Shown: positions 8,947 through 17,889, counted from the first letter of the stretch. The stretch is 60,815 bases of DNA from Nitrososphaeraceae archaeon (GCA_021325295.1 JAJPHM010000061.1:1-60815); one strand, 5' to 3'. Program-made: numbers and translations. Notes: generated by a model from the sequence alone, not told the origin.

Positions 8947-9672
8947 CTACTTTTTTGCAAAAACCGGGTCTGTCAGCCCAAGTGAGCTGAACGCCTCGAT
9001 CCTTTGCGCGCATGCATAGCATTTGCCGCAATGCATTGGTTGTTTGTCGTGGCAGCTCCACGTAAGCTCGATTGGCACATGCAGCTCCATCGCCAGCTTT
9101 ATGACCTGTTTTCGGTTCATTTCAGCCAGAGGCAGGACTATCTGGTACGGCCTGCCGTCACAGAACAGGCAGCCTTCTTTTAGCAGCGAGTTTATCTTTT
9201 GTATATAGTCCTTGGAAGCATCATTGAAAAACATGACATCATGGCTATTGTGGCCACCTACTATCCACTTTGCACCAAGGAACTCTGCATAGTGTGCCGC
9301 TATAGAATAGAATATCAGATTTCTCGCCGGTACATATGACGACAGCACTGCAGCATTGCCGGCTTTGGGATTCTCTGGATCTCTGCCATAATAGTCAGAG
9401 GCTTCTTTCAGAAACGGCAGCTCCACAACTATCGGGTCTGTCAGCCCGGCGTGCATTACCAGCTTCTCTGCAGCCATTTTTTCATTTTCAAGCCTGCCAA
9501 AATAATTGAACGTAATTGCCCTGACGTGGCCAAACTTTTTCTTGGCCCAGTACAGGCACGTTGCAGAGTCAAGCCCGCCTGAGAGCATAACCAGAGCATC
9601 TGGTGCCTTTTCCCTTTCCTTTCCTTTTTCCCTTTTCTTTCGGTTTGCTGTGATTGTTGGTGTAGCTGGCAT
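8947..9672 (-). CDS. queC: 7-cyano-7-deazaguanine synthase QueC
   Basis: A 241-residue PP-loop ATPase that converts CDG to preQ0, the precursor of archaeosine in tRNA. The PP-loop SGGLDSA is at 31-37 and the C-terminal zinc site WSCHDKQPMHCGKCYAC is complete. The first 25 residues are a Lys/Glu/Arg-rich extension not usual in QueC, encoded by a polypurine tract, so a later start is possible. A fused queD homolog lies upstream in the same direction and tgtA, which inserts preQ0 in tRNA, is at 50009-51685. Confidence 0.93.
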   Translation of the reverse strand: MPATPTITANRKKREKGKEREKAPDALVMLSGGLDSATCLYWAKKKFGHVRAITFNYFGRLENEKMAAEKLVMHAGLTDPIVVELPFLKEASDYYGRDPENPKAGNAAVLSSYVPARNLIFYSIAAHYAEFLGAKWIVGGHNSHDVMFFNDASKDYIQKINSLLKEGCLFCDGRPYQIVLPLAEMNRKQVIKLAMELHVPIELTWSCHDKQPMHCGKCYACAQRIEAFSSLGLTDPVFAKK

Positions 9673-9790
9673 TTGCCTGCTCGCTCCGCTCTGCTCTGCC
9701 TTTGTTATTTGTTATTTTGTATCTTGTTGTTCTGAAGCAGGCGCCATTGCATTACTTTTTTCCTATCTGTTACTTTCAACCTGCAATCCA

Positions 9791-10648
9791 TCATTTAGCT
9801 GGTCTTTCCTCTTCACTCTGATCTTTCTCCTTCTTTACCCCTGCAATGATATGGGCACCTTTGTTGACTCCTTCGTAAATGTAAACTCCGAGTGCTTCCA
9901 CGTTCGGGGGCATCCTTGGCGCAAGAAGCCGGATTATCTCTGTCGAGAGGTTCTCTACAGTGGCCTCTCCTGACATCATGTAGGTTGTAGACTTTGGCAG
10001 CTGCAGGTTAAAGTAGCCCCTCGGGCCTTCGAATGCAACGTAATAGTGCACCGGGTCTTCTTTTTGCAGGTACTCTTTGTTGATAAAGAACTTGTGGTCT
10101 ATTGCCCCAAGTGTATCTTTGATTATCCTCTTGGCTTCACCAAAATCAATGACCAGATTGTTCTTCATGCTGCCGATTATCTCGACCATCACAGTTGAAG
10201 TGTGGCCGTGGAGCACAGAGCATTTTTCCACAAGTGGGAGGATGTGGGCATAGTCAAACGCAAGGGATGGGTCTTCTATAAAGATAGAGCCTGTCTGCAT
10301 CTGGCCAGAGCTGTCGTACATAAACAGAGAATCAAGCTCTTTTATCTTGCTTGCATATTTTGAATGGCCCAGTGAGATTATGTCTGCCCCGAGCGACTTT
10401 TTTGCTCGCACAAATTTGTCAGCGTCAGCCTCCGAGTCAATCACTTCGATGTACTTGCCGCCAGATGTCATAAAATCGATATTTGCAAAGGTGCCATCCT
10501 TGAGGGCTACTTTGACATCATAATTATAGTCCAGCCCCAGAAAAGATAGTGTCTTTGCTACAGAAAGCTCGGTGCGGGTGCGTAACAAATTCCCTTTGTT
10601 GTCAATATAGCGCAGGTCACTGTCAAGCACGACCCTCTCTCTAGGCAT
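9791..10648 (-). CDS. queD: QueD-like domain fused to an N-terminal unknown domain
   Basis: A 285-residue protein. Residues about 120-275 are a 6-pyruvoyl-tetrahydropterin synthase/QueD domain: zinc ligands H135, H147 and H149 and the catalytic Cys143 in CSVLHGHT. QueD makes carboxy-tetrahydropterin for preQ0. The first 115 residues form an additional alpha/beta domain with an NIDF strand and a KYIEVI strand reminiscent of restriction-endonuclease-like folds, but the ExK signature is not complete. Ordinary QueD has 120-150 residues, so the fusion is unusual. It precedes queC in the same orientation and is divergent from the AsnB-like gene. Confidence 0.82.
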   Translation of the reverse strand: MPRERVVLDSDLRYIDNKGNLLRTRTELSVAKTLSFLGLDYNYDVKVALKDGTFANIDFMTSGGKYIEVIDSEADADKFVRAKKSLGADIISLGHSKYASKIKELDSLFMYDSSGQMQTGSIFIEDPSLAFDYAHILPLVEKCSVLHGHTSTVMVEIIGSMKNNLVIDFGEAKRIIKDTLGAIDHKFFINKEYLQKEDPVHYYVAFEGPRGYFNLQLPKSTTYMMSGEATVENLSTEIIRLLAPRMPPNVEALGVYIYEGVNKGAHIIAGVKKEKDQSEEERPAK

Positions 10649-10680
10649 CTATATGGATAACCTGCCAAAAATTGGGGACG

Positions 10681-10691
10681 AGTATATATAA
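10681..10691 (+). promoter_or_regulatory. TATA box of the AsnB-like gene
   Basis: The sequence AGTATATATAAAC is a near-ideal archaeal TATA box. It lies about 60 nt upstream of the ATG at 10744 and downstream of the ATG at 10672. This decides the start: the ORF cannot begin at 10672 if this promoter is used. Confidence 0.6.
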
Positions 10692-10743
10692 ACGGTTAAT
10701 TTGGGTTCCTCAAGGCATTCAGGCAGTGCACAGTACCCGTGTT

Positions 10744-11508
10744 ATGCAGCAAGATCTGGAAAAGGCCCTGCTCAGCGCAGTAGACACGACTATTCAGGAA
10801 GCCAAGGTCGCCGTAGCTTTCTCCGGAGGTATTGACAGCTCGCTTCTCGCAAAGGTGTGCCAGAAACTTGGCAAAGATGTTACGTTGCTGACAATTGGCT
10901 TTCCCCGTTCCCATGACATCGAGTTTTCAAAAAAGATCTCTGCCTTGATGGAGTTGCCTCACAAAATCTCTTTACTTGATAGCTTGAATTTTCAAAAGAC
11001 TCTGGCAGATATCAGGGAAAAAATTGGCTGCAGCAACACCTCCCACATCGAAAATTGTGTTGCATTCTCGTTCATAGCAGGGCTTGCCAAAGAGAGCGGC
11101 CTGGACAATGTTTTGACTGCAAATGGATGCGACGAGCTATTCTGCGGATACAACGGGTACAGGCTCGTATTTGATCTGGGAAAAGAGGCTATTGAAAAGT
11201 TCATGGATGAAAAAATAGCAAATGAATTTGACCTGATGGCAGAGATATCTAGAATAACAGAGCAGGTGGGCGTGAGGGTAAGGCAGCCGTTTCTATCCTC
11301 TGCATTTATAGATTTTGCAAAGACAATTCCAATCGAGCACAAGATAAACGGAAAAGACGATCTGCTCCGAAAACACATCCTGAGGCAGGTTGCCCTTTCA
11401 ATCGGGGTTCCGGAAGAAGCCGCCATGAAGCCAAAAAAGGCAATACAGTACGGGTCACTTATCCACAAGCATTTCAAAGCTCAACAAAAGCAGCGGCGGC
11501 GAATGTGA
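10744..11508 (+). CDS. Asparagine-synthetase-like ATP pyrophosphatase
   Basis: This protein corresponds to the C-terminal synthetase domain of AsnB without the glutaminase domain. The PP-loop VAFSGGIDSS is near residue 28, and the second ATP motif ANGCDELFCGYNGY is close to residue 125. It activates an unknown carboxylate or similar group by adenylation; ammonia must come from elsewhere. The start is set at 10744 because the TATA box is at 10681. It is divergent from queD/queC, so a link to deazapurine modification is possible, though not shown by sequence. Confidence 0.75.
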   Translation: MQQDLEKALLSAVDTTIQEAKVAVAFSGGIDSSLLAKVCQKLGKDVTLLTIGFPRSHDIEFSKKISALMELPHKISLLDSLNFQKTLADIREKIGCSNTSHIENCVAFSFIAGLAKESGLDNVLTANGCDELFCGYNGYRLVFDLGKEAIEKFMDEKIANEFDLMAEISRITEQVGVRVRQPFLSSAFIDFAKTIPIEHKINGKDDLLRKHILRQVALSIGVPEEAAMKPKKAIQYGSLIHKHFKAQQKQRRRM

Positions 11509-11588
11509 TTATTATTGATATGAATGTAGATAGACAAACAAACTGATTGATCAGTTGATTGCAGTTAATGAAACGCGCCATCATTTGC

Positions 11589-12950
11589 CTAGGCCATGTT
11601 CTTGGTAGACCTTCTTACCATTTCTGCGACTCTATCTATGATCTTTGAAGAGGCGCCAAGATGCTCTTCTGGTGTAAAGATTCTGCCAAGTTCTTTAGCA
11701 GTCAATTTGCCTGCAAGTTTTTTGTCCTGTTTTATCGCATCAAGAAAGTGCTTGCCTTTATCGTGTGCTTCAAACGCTATTCTCTGTATGTCACGGTATG
11801 CCTCGAATCTCGGCATGCCTTTTTTTACCAAAGCCTCCAGCACAAACTCGGCATAGATCTGGCCCTTGGTTGCTTCTAGGTTGGCCGTTATCCTGTCTGT
11901 ATTTACAGCAAGGTCGGAGACTACCCTGATCATGGCGTTTAGCATCTCGTCGAGGAGTATTGTGGCCATGGGTATCGTGAACCTCTCGTTTGCCGAGTTT
12001 GAAAGGTCGCGCTCATGCCACAGCCCGACATTTTCAAGGGAAACTCCGACAAAGGAACGCAGCAGCCTGGCAAGGGAAGAAACCCTTTCGCTCTTGATCG
12101 GGTTTCGTTTGACCGGCACGGCGCTGCTTCCCATCTGGCCTTTTCTGAATGGCTCTGCCACCTCTCCTATCTCTGTTCTCTGCAGGTTCCTTACCTCTAT
12201 TGCGACCTTGTCAAGCGTAGAGCCCACCAGAGATATCAGGAAAATCATCTCGGCATAGCGTTCCCGGGGTACAACCTGAGTCGCAGCATCGACCGGGTAA
12301 AGCCCAAGCGACTGGGCTGCGATTTTTTGCACCTCGATTGCTTTTTCTCCCATCAGCGACCCTGTCCCCACCACTCCCAAGGCCTTGCAAACAAGGAACC
12401 TCTTTTTTGCCTCCTGAATCCTCTGCAAATGCTGGGCCAGTTCTGATGCCCAGACTGCAAACTTCAACCCAAACGAGATTATGCTTGCATGCTGCCCGTG
12501 CGTTCTGCCTACTGCCGGAAGGCTCCTGTACTTTACTGCCTTGTCCACAAAAAGGCCTGCCAGCCTGGCAATCTTGGGCTCCATTATGGAAAAAGCATCC
12601 TTCATCTGCATCGAAGTGCAGGTATCTACCACGTCATTGCTTGTAAGGCCGTAGTGTATCCACGGCTTTGATGATGCGCTGCATTGCTCGGCAAGTGCCT
12701 CGACAATAGCTGCAGTGTCATGCTCGCTGACAGATTCCAGCTCTCTGACTCTGGCTAATGTCACCTTGCCTGACTTGGCTTGTCTGGCAATTTCTTTTGC
12801 TGCAGGCTCTGGGATCATGCCAATGCTTGACTGGGCCTGGGCAACTGCCGCTTCAAAACTAAGCTCGTATCTGAGCCTTGTTTCTTCTTCAAATATCTCT
12901 CTGATTTCCTTGCTTCCATACCGTCCAGAGTCTATTGGCAGGATAGGCAT
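11589..12950 (-). CDS. purB: Adenylosuccinate lyase
   Basis: A 453-residue enzyme of the fumarase/aspartase superfamily. The signature loop GSSAVPVKRNPIKSE (about 268-282) and the THGQHAS segment (about 140) with the catalytic His are intact. It cleaves SAICAR and adenylosuccinate in purine synthesis. Full length for the archaeal family and stands alone, convergent with the AsnB-like gene. Confidence 0.95.
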   Translation of the reverse strand: MPILPIDSGRYGSKEIREIFEEETRLRYELSFEAAVAQAQSSIGMIPEPAAKEIARQAKSGKVTLARVRELESVSEHDTAAIVEALAEQCSASSKPWIHYGLTSNDVVDTCTSMQMKDAFSIMEPKIARLAGLFVDKAVKYRSLPAVGRTHGQHASIISFGLKFAVWASELAQHLQRIQEAKKRFLVCKALGVVGTGSLMGEKAIEVQKIAAQSLGLYPVDAATQVVPRERYAEMIFLISLVGSTLDKVAIEVRNLQRTEIGEVAEPFRKGQMGSSAVPVKRNPIKSERVSSLARLLRSFVGVSLENVGLWHERDLSNSANERFTIPMATILLDEMLNAMIRVVSDLAVNTDRITANLEATKGQIYAEFVLEALVKKGMPRFEAYRDIQRIAFEAHDKGKHFLDAIKQDKKLAGKLTAKELGRIFTPEEHLGASSKIIDRVAEMVRRSTKNMA

Positions 12951-13210
12951 TTGTAGCGAAGAAAGAGCAAACTGCTAGGAAAATAAACCTTGCCAACTGC
13001 GGGACCTGTTATGGTGTTTACAGGTTATTATTGACAGGTGATCAGCGCTATCTTTTGGCAAAAGAACTTTACAAGAATCTAGGCAAGTTATGTTGCGAAA
13101 TAAAAATCCACCATTGAACAATCGACTGTCCGGTTGCAGGCATACGTCGCTTCATACCATTTAGATTTAAAATCCAAGTGCTTATATATTTCCTTTCACC
13201 AAGAACTGGC

Positions 13211-13726
13211 ATGAGCAGAATGGCAGAGTTGCTTGGAGGAAAAATCCGCTTTGCTATACTGGAAGAATTGGCAGAATCAAAGCAGCCCATGACTGCATAT
13301 AGCATTGCTGTTGCCAGAGGTCTTGACCCTGCCGCAACGTATCGTTATCTAAAGGAATTCCTTGAATTTGGAATAGTCGAATCTGAAGCAAATAACAAGA
13401 ACCAGATGCTCTACAAACTATCGGGGGGAGCAGGAAGAGCCGCGGATGACTTCTTGCACTCGTTAAAACAATCTACAGCTGGCGTCGTGGATTTGGAAAA
13501 GTGGATTTCTTCTGAGGCGCAGGCTGAAAGAATGGCAAAAATCATTCTTCTTGATAAAAGCATCAAATCCAATGAGCCTCTTGGCAAATCACTTAAAACA
13601 ACAAGCTTTAACAAAATTGTGTCTAAGAGAGTACGTGGAGAGCTGGCTGCGCTTGTCAAGTCATCACAGATAGCTTTCAAGGAAAAATTCATAGAAGATA
13701 ATGGTATCTTTGTTCTGAAAATGTAG
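13211..13726 (+). CDS. Winged-helix regulator of a nucleotidyltransferase pair
   Basis: The N-terminal half (residues about 1-75) is a winged helix (ILEELAESKQPMTAYSIAV and ATYRYLKEFLEFGIV). The C-terminal half is helical and unassigned. The ATG at 13211 fits a TATA box (CTTATATATTTC) about 25 nt upstream; the ATG at 13178 lies before that box. Its TAG stop overlaps the GTG of the next gene by one base, so the two are translationally coupled. The pairing recalls AbiEi/AbiEii-type toxin-antitoxin modules, with this protein as the regulator or antitoxin. Confidence 0.65.
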   Translation: MSRMAELLGGKIRFAILEELAESKQPMTAYSIAVARGLDPAATYRYLKEFLEFGIVESEANNKNQMLYKLSGGAGRAADDFLHSLKQSTAGVVDLEKWISSEAQAERMAKIILLDKSIKSNEPLGKSLKTTSFNKIVSKRVRGELAALVKSSQIAFKEKFIEDNGIFVLKM

Positions 13727-14322
13727 TGATAAGCTTGAAATCAAAATCAGGCCGCCTGAGGTCATCGGCAGAATATAGGGAGCTGAAGCAAGAAAAGGAT
13801 CTATTCAGGCGAAGGCTGTATTTCCTTGCATTTTTTGCAGACAAGCTAAAGGCGGCTGGTGTTGATGCTATCCTAGTTGGTGGTGAGGCAATAGACCTCT
13901 ATACGGGTGGTACGTTTGCTACATCTGACTGCGACCTTCTTGTCAGCAATAAAATGGAAACCGAAAAATTGCTTAACAAGCTTGGATTTGGTAAGGAGGA
14001 TAACCAGCTATGGTTCAATCAGGAGCTGAATATAGTAATCCAAGTCATTACCGCGATGTATAGCGGAGAAACACCCAAGCTGAGAACATTCAAAGTAAAG
14101 GGGTTTGAGCTGAAAGTCGCAGCCCCGGAGGACCTCATAGCAAGCAGATTATATTCTGCAAAATTCTGGAAGAGCAGTCCACAACGCGACTTTGAGCAGG
14201 CAGTAGCACTTCTAAAGATATTCTCAGATTCACTTGACAATAAATATCTGAGCCGCCTGGCAAAGAGGAGCGACATAGTAGATTTTCTTGCAAAAGCCAG
14301 GTCTTATGCTTCAAAGCTATGA
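13726..14322 (+). CDS. Nucleotidyltransferase-like protein (toxin-like)
   Basis: A 198-residue protein with the MNT-fold signature AILVGGEAIDLYTGG followed by TSDCDLLV, giving the GG...DxD metal-binding site near residues 47 and 67. This is the arrangement of DUF6036/AbiEii-like nucleotidyltransferases, which act as type IV toxins or as DNA/RNA modifying enzymes. The start is a GTG overlapping the stop of the HTH gene. Function inferred from fold and gene pairing. Confidence 0.65.
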   Translation: MISLKSKSGRLRSSAEYRELKQEKDLFRRRLYFLAFFADKLKAAGVDAILVGGEAIDLYTGGTFATSDCDLLVSNKMETEKLLNKLGFGKEDNQLWFNQELNIVIQVITAMYSGETPKLRTFKVKGFELKVAAPEDLIASRLYSAKFWKSSPQRDFEQAVALLKIFSDSLDNKYLSRLAKRSDIVDFLAKARSYASKL

Positions 14323-14382
14323 TAATGGAAAAGCCCCAAAATTTCTCTGGCCTGAGCTAACAGATTCATTTGACCTGACTGG

Positions 14383-14781
14383 TCAATCTTTTGCCTGCTT
14401 TTTGATTGCATCTTCAATCATTTTTGCCGCCGAGTCCTTGTCTTCTACTTCAAAGACAATTTTCTTGTATACTTCGTCTGACAAAGATACGGTAATGCAC
14501 TTGTCCGGGTCGTGCATTTCAAAAAATACCAATCCTTCAGATGTAAGGAACCTGCCATCTTTTACTACGCCAGGAATGGCTGTCCCTGCTACTCTCAGGT
14601 GCTTGAAAAGATTCCAGTCAACCCTTTCTGTCGATACTGAAACAACGTGTTTGAGCGGCACAGAAATAGTCCTCTTGACGGCAAGAATTCTATCAATGCC
14701 ATGAAGCTCAAAAACTAGCCTATCTTTGTCCATTATTACCTTTCCTGACATCCTGCCTTGTCTTTCCTTGTCTAATTGCAT
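14383..14781 (-). CDS. PH-domain-like small protein
   Basis: A 132-residue, beta-rich protein with a bacterial PH-like pattern: strands KVIMDKDRLVFELH and TISVPLKHVVSVSTER, and a closing helix DSAAKMIEDAIKKQ. A second Met at 14751 is a possible start. Convergent with the nucleotidyltransferase gene. Function unknown. Confidence 0.5.
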   Translation of the reverse strand: MQLDKERQGRMSGKVIMDKDRLVFELHGIDRILAVKRTISVPLKHVVSVSTERVDWNLFKHLRVAGTAIPGVVKDGRFLTSEGLVFFEMHDPDKCITVSLSDEVYKKIVFEVEDKDSAAKMIEDAIKKQAKD

Positions 14782-14827
14782 CAGTTCGCTATATGAATAA
14801 TTAAAATGTGTCCTTTCACAATATTCG

Positions 14828-15439
14828 CTAATCCCTTAATATCCTGATTGCTGTGTTCCGGTCTAGCCTTACTCCATAATCAATATTATCTGGCACTGTC
14901 TTGATAACTTTGTACAGTGAGCCTTTCGGCTCGGCCGTTGAAGAATAAAATGGCTCCAGCGTATGGTACAAAATCAGGTCTCCTTTTATTATTGGCAAAC
15001 TCTGCATCCACTTTGCCAGTGTACTGCTATCAAGTCTGATCTCTTCGATAAGCGGGATTACTTCAATAGTGCTAGCAATTGACATGAAGGGAAAAATGAC
15101 GCTCTTTACCTTCACATAGTCGCCCACTTTAACCTGTGCATTTGTCCTCACTACGGCATCTAGCCATATCAGTTTTCTAGAATCCAATTCGTAGGGGCCC
15201 TGCTCTTTTTCCGGCTTGTATTGAGCTAGCATTGCAGCAGACATAAAAGGAGAGTAATTTGTCGAATAGCATGTTGCGAGTGTCTTTCTCCTGCCTGTTA
15301 CCGATATTATATCGCCCTCTGATATTCCCGATTCCCACATTACATTTTCATACATTGGTGCTATGCCACATCCAACAAGAAAGAGGCTATCTGAAACACG
15401 AAGCAGTGAACTGGTATCGTTGCTGTATCCAGTATACAC
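14828..15439 (-). CDS. Stand-alone Cdc48 N-domain-like protein
   Basis: A 203-residue protein without ATPase domain. The segment GISEGDIISVTGRRKT, then LDAVVRTNAQVKVGDYVKVK, has the double-psi barrel pattern of the Cdc48/VAT N-terminal domain. The rest (110-200) resembles the second part of that domain. Cdc48 N-domains bind substrates and adaptors; a free copy might compete for or supply substrates to a Cdc48 ATPase encoded elsewhere. The match is by eye. Confidence 0.5.
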   Translation of the reverse strand: MYTGYSNDTSSLLRVSDSLFLVGCGIAPMYENVMWESGISEGDIISVTGRRKTLATCYSTNYSPFMSAAMLAQYKPEKEQGPYELDSRKLIWLDAVVRTNAQVKVGDYVKVKSVIFPFMSIASTIEVIPLIEEIRLDSSTLAKWMQSLPIIKGDLILYHTLEPFYSSTAEPKGSLYKVIKTVPDNIDYGVRLDRNTAIRILRD

Positions 15440-15531
15440 TGTCTATATTATTTGAAGGAATCACAAATATATCATGATTGAATCAGGTTTTATTTTCATT
15501 TCTTCAATTGATTGCTGAATGGCGCAATTAG

Positions 15532-15696
15532 CTATACATTCATGCGAAGATAGTTGAGCTAGCTAGCCTGCAGATAATTCCTAATCGGAAAGCAATTCTT
15601 GGCCTGTCGCCAACAGAGATGCAAAAGAGATTTAGAATTCAAGAGTATGGTGTGCCAAATAGAGCAATAGAAATAGAGCCCAAAATAACCATTTAA
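15532..15696 (+). pseudogene. Possible 3' relic of a coding gene
   Basis: Within the 489-nt gap 15440-15928 one frame stays open for 54 codons after a TAG and before the TAA at 15694. It reads like the C-terminus of a normal protein, for example NRKAILGLSPTEMQKRF and PNRAIEIEPK. No start codon with a promoter is evident. It may be the remains of a deleted gene or a small gene starting at an internal ATG. The rest of the gap (15700-15928) shows only A/T-rich sequence and the rtcB promoter region. Confidence 0.25.
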
Positions 15697-15928
15697 TACC
15701 TGACTGTCAAGCGGCCGTACATATCTATACTATACTTGAATTCACAAGGTTCATCGCGACTCTTATCTCAGCTAATAAAACAATCGCTATTTTCATTTTT
15801 TGTTCCAATCTAACTGATCAACCTGTCATTGCAATACTTTTTTCCATGTCGCTATTTTCTTTCAAGGAATCTGCGTTATGAAGCAAGGCTTATAATAACT
15901 GGATCAAAGATAAATCACTCAGTCGATC

Positions 15929-17407
15929 ATGAGCAATGAACTTTTAACAAAAAGCGGAAGCCATCGGGTCAAAAAAATAAGCGATCTTGAGTTCCGCATA
16001 GAAAAAGATGAATCAAAAGGCATGAAGGTGCCTGTCACAATTTACGCTAATCAAGCCCTTGTCACAAAAATGGTCACAGACAGGACCATCGACCAGGCAG
16101 CAAATGTCGCAACCCTTCCGGGCGTAAGAAAGCACGTGGTAGTCCTGCCTGATGGACATGAGGGCTACGGGTTCCCTGTCGGAGGGGTGGCTGCAACTGA
16201 TATAGAGGAAGGTGTGATAAGCCCCGGTGGGGTCGGCTATGATATCAACTGCGGCGTCAGGCTGATCAAGACCAACCTGACTGAAAGCGACCTGAGGCCC
16301 AGGCTAAAAGATCTTGTTAACGACCTTTTCAAATCTGTGCCTTCTGGAGTGGGAAGCGAAGGGGCAGTCAAGCTGACCAAGTCAGAGCTTGACGACCTGC
16401 TGGTGCAGGGTGTTGGATGGGCCGTCGAGCGGGGATATGGCTCAAGAGACGACGCCGAAGTATGCGAGGAAGGAGGCAACATGGCCGGAGCAGATCCTGC
16501 CTGCGTGTCGGATACTGCCAGAAAGCGTGGAACTCCTCAACTTGGCAGCCTGGGGTCCGGAAACCATTTCCTTGAGGTCCAGAAGGTGGACAGGATATTT
16601 GACGAGCGTGCCGCAAAGGCAATGGGGATAGAAAAGCCGGGACAGCTGACAGTCCTTATCCATTGCGGCTCGAGGGGCTTTGGCCACCAGATATGTACAG
16701 ACTACCTGCGAGCTTCTGAGAGCGCTCTGCGCAGATACGGGCTCAAGCTGGCAGACAGGGAGCTTGCGTGCGTCCCGAATAACTCAAAGGAAGGGCAGGA
16801 TTACCGCAAGGCAATGTATGCTGCGCTGAATTTTGCATGGGCCAACAGGCAGATGATAACTCACTGGACAAGAAAGACCTTTGAGCGGGTCTTCAGGCAA
16901 AGCGAGCAGGACCTGGATATGAAACTTGTATATGATGTTGCGCATAATATAGCCAAGGTGGAGCGCCACAGCATTGACGGCGAAGGCACCAGAGAGGTTG
17001 TTGTCCACAGAAAAGGCGCTACCCGAGCTTTTCCTGCAGGCATGCAAGAGATCCCGGGCAGGTACAGGGATATCGGCCAGCCTGTTATCATACCCGGTTC
17101 CATGGGCACAGCCAGCTGGATATTGCTTGGCAACAGAAAATCCCTTGACCTGAGCTTTGGCTCTACTGCACATGGCGCTGGCAGAACTATGTCAAGGTCT
17201 GCTGCAAAGCGCAGCTACACAGCGGAAGGCGTAAGGGGCGGGCTTGAATCAAAGGGGATCTATCTGAAGGCACTAACAAGAGAAGGAGTTGTAGAAGAGA
17301 CGCCGGAGGCCTACAAGGACGTGGATGCAGTTGCGGACGTATCTCATTCGCTAGGTATAGCCACCAAGGTGGTAAGGCTTGTCCCGATCGGGGTGATAAA
17401 AGGCTAG
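15929..17407 (+). CDS. rtcB: tRNA-splicing ligase RtcB
   Basis: A 492-residue RNA ligase joining 2',3'-cyclic phosphate and 5'-OH ends, needed for archaeal tRNA splicing. Key segments are intact: SPGGVGYDINCGVRL (about 97-111, Mn-binding Cys and Asp), LGSLGSGNHFLEV (about 206-217), HCGSRGFGHQ (about 245-254) and the Gly-rich end around the nucleotidylated His in TAHGAGRTMSR. No intein is present, although RtcB is a frequent intein site. Its TAG stop overlaps the GTG start of the next gene. Confidence 0.96.
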   Translation: MSNELLTKSGSHRVKKISDLEFRIEKDESKGMKVPVTIYANQALVTKMVTDRTIDQAANVATLPGVRKHVVVLPDGHEGYGFPVGGVAATDIEEGVISPGGVGYDINCGVRLIKTNLTESDLRPRLKDLVNDLFKSVPSGVGSEGAVKLTKSELDDLLVQGVGWAVERGYGSRDDAEVCEEGGNMAGADPACVSDTARKRGTPQLGSLGSGNHFLEVQKVDRIFDERAAKAMGIEKPGQLTVLIHCGSRGFGHQICTDYLRASESALRRYGLKLADRELACVPNNSKEGQDYRKAMYAALNFAWANRQMITHWTRKTFERVFRQSEQDLDMKLVYDVAHNIAKVERHSIDGEGTREVVVHRKGATRAFPAGMQEIPGRYRDIGQPVIIPGSMGTASWILLGNRKSLDLSFGSTAHGAGRTMSRSAAKRSYTAEGVRGGLESKGIYLKALTREGVVEETPEAYKDVDAVADVSHSLGIATKVVRLVPIGVIKG

Positions 17408-17853
17408 TGTCGGTGCCTTCCAGTAGCCCGGAGCCAGAAGATCCTGATATCGCCATCATCAAGGCAAGAAAGCTAAAAGAGCTCCAAGAAAAAGCTGCGC
17501 TGGAAAAGGCAAGAGAAACGAAGGATAGAGCAAAGGAAGCAAAGAAAGAAAGCTCCCAGTTATCTGACCGGCAGATCCTTGCGCCTTATCTCTATGACAG
17601 GGCTGATGAGGTGCTGCGGCTGGCAGAATCACAATACCCTGTGCAGACAAGGGCAATAGTCGGCAGAATTGCCGAGCTTGTCAGGTCTGGCGAGATTCAG
17701 CAGAGAATATCAGGAGGCGAGCTTCTGGCGCTTTTCAGGTCAGTCGGTCTCCGCGTGCGCGTCAACACAACAATAAAAGTCGAAGATCACGGCAAGCTCA
17801 TATCATTTTCTGACAAGCTGAAGCAGCAAAGTACTGACCAGAATACAGAGTAG
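17407..17853 (+). CDS. PDCD5-like DNA-binding protein
   Basis: A 148-residue protein. The N-terminal helix EDPDIAIIKARKLKELQEKA resembles the PDCD5/TFAR19 N-terminus, followed by a charged coiled helix and a three-helix core (about 58-110). The C-terminus departs from the usual archaeal PDCD5 pattern, so the assignment is tentative. The GTG start overlaps the rtcB stop by one base, which suggests coupling and a role with RNA or translation. Confidence 0.5.
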   Translation: MSVPSSSPEPEDPDIAIIKARKLKELQEKAALEKARETKDRAKEAKKESSQLSDRQILAPYLYDRADEVLRLAESQYPVQTRAIVGRIAELVRSGEIQQRISGGELLALFRSVGLRVRVNTTIKVEDHGKLISFSDKLKQQSTDQNTE

Positions 17854-17889
17854 AGTAGAATAGAGTAGAATAGAGTAGAGTAGGTAGAT
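17846..17889. repeat. Short tandem repeat
   Basis: About four imperfect copies of a 10-nt unit TAGAGTAGAA follow the stop codon of the PDCD5-like gene. It runs into a purine-rich stretch up to the next gene. Simple-sequence repeat; could vary in length between strains. Confidence 0.7.

Noticed and set aside
8947-10648. queC and queD as part of a DNA deazapurine (Dpd-type) system with the helicase and PLD genes at 1005-5705
   Set aside because: Separated by about 3 kb of phosphate and other genes, and no DpdA-like transglycosylase is beside them; archaeosine synthesis with tgtA explains them.
15929-17407. Intein in rtcB
   Set aside because: All RtcB motifs are contiguous and the length is normal.
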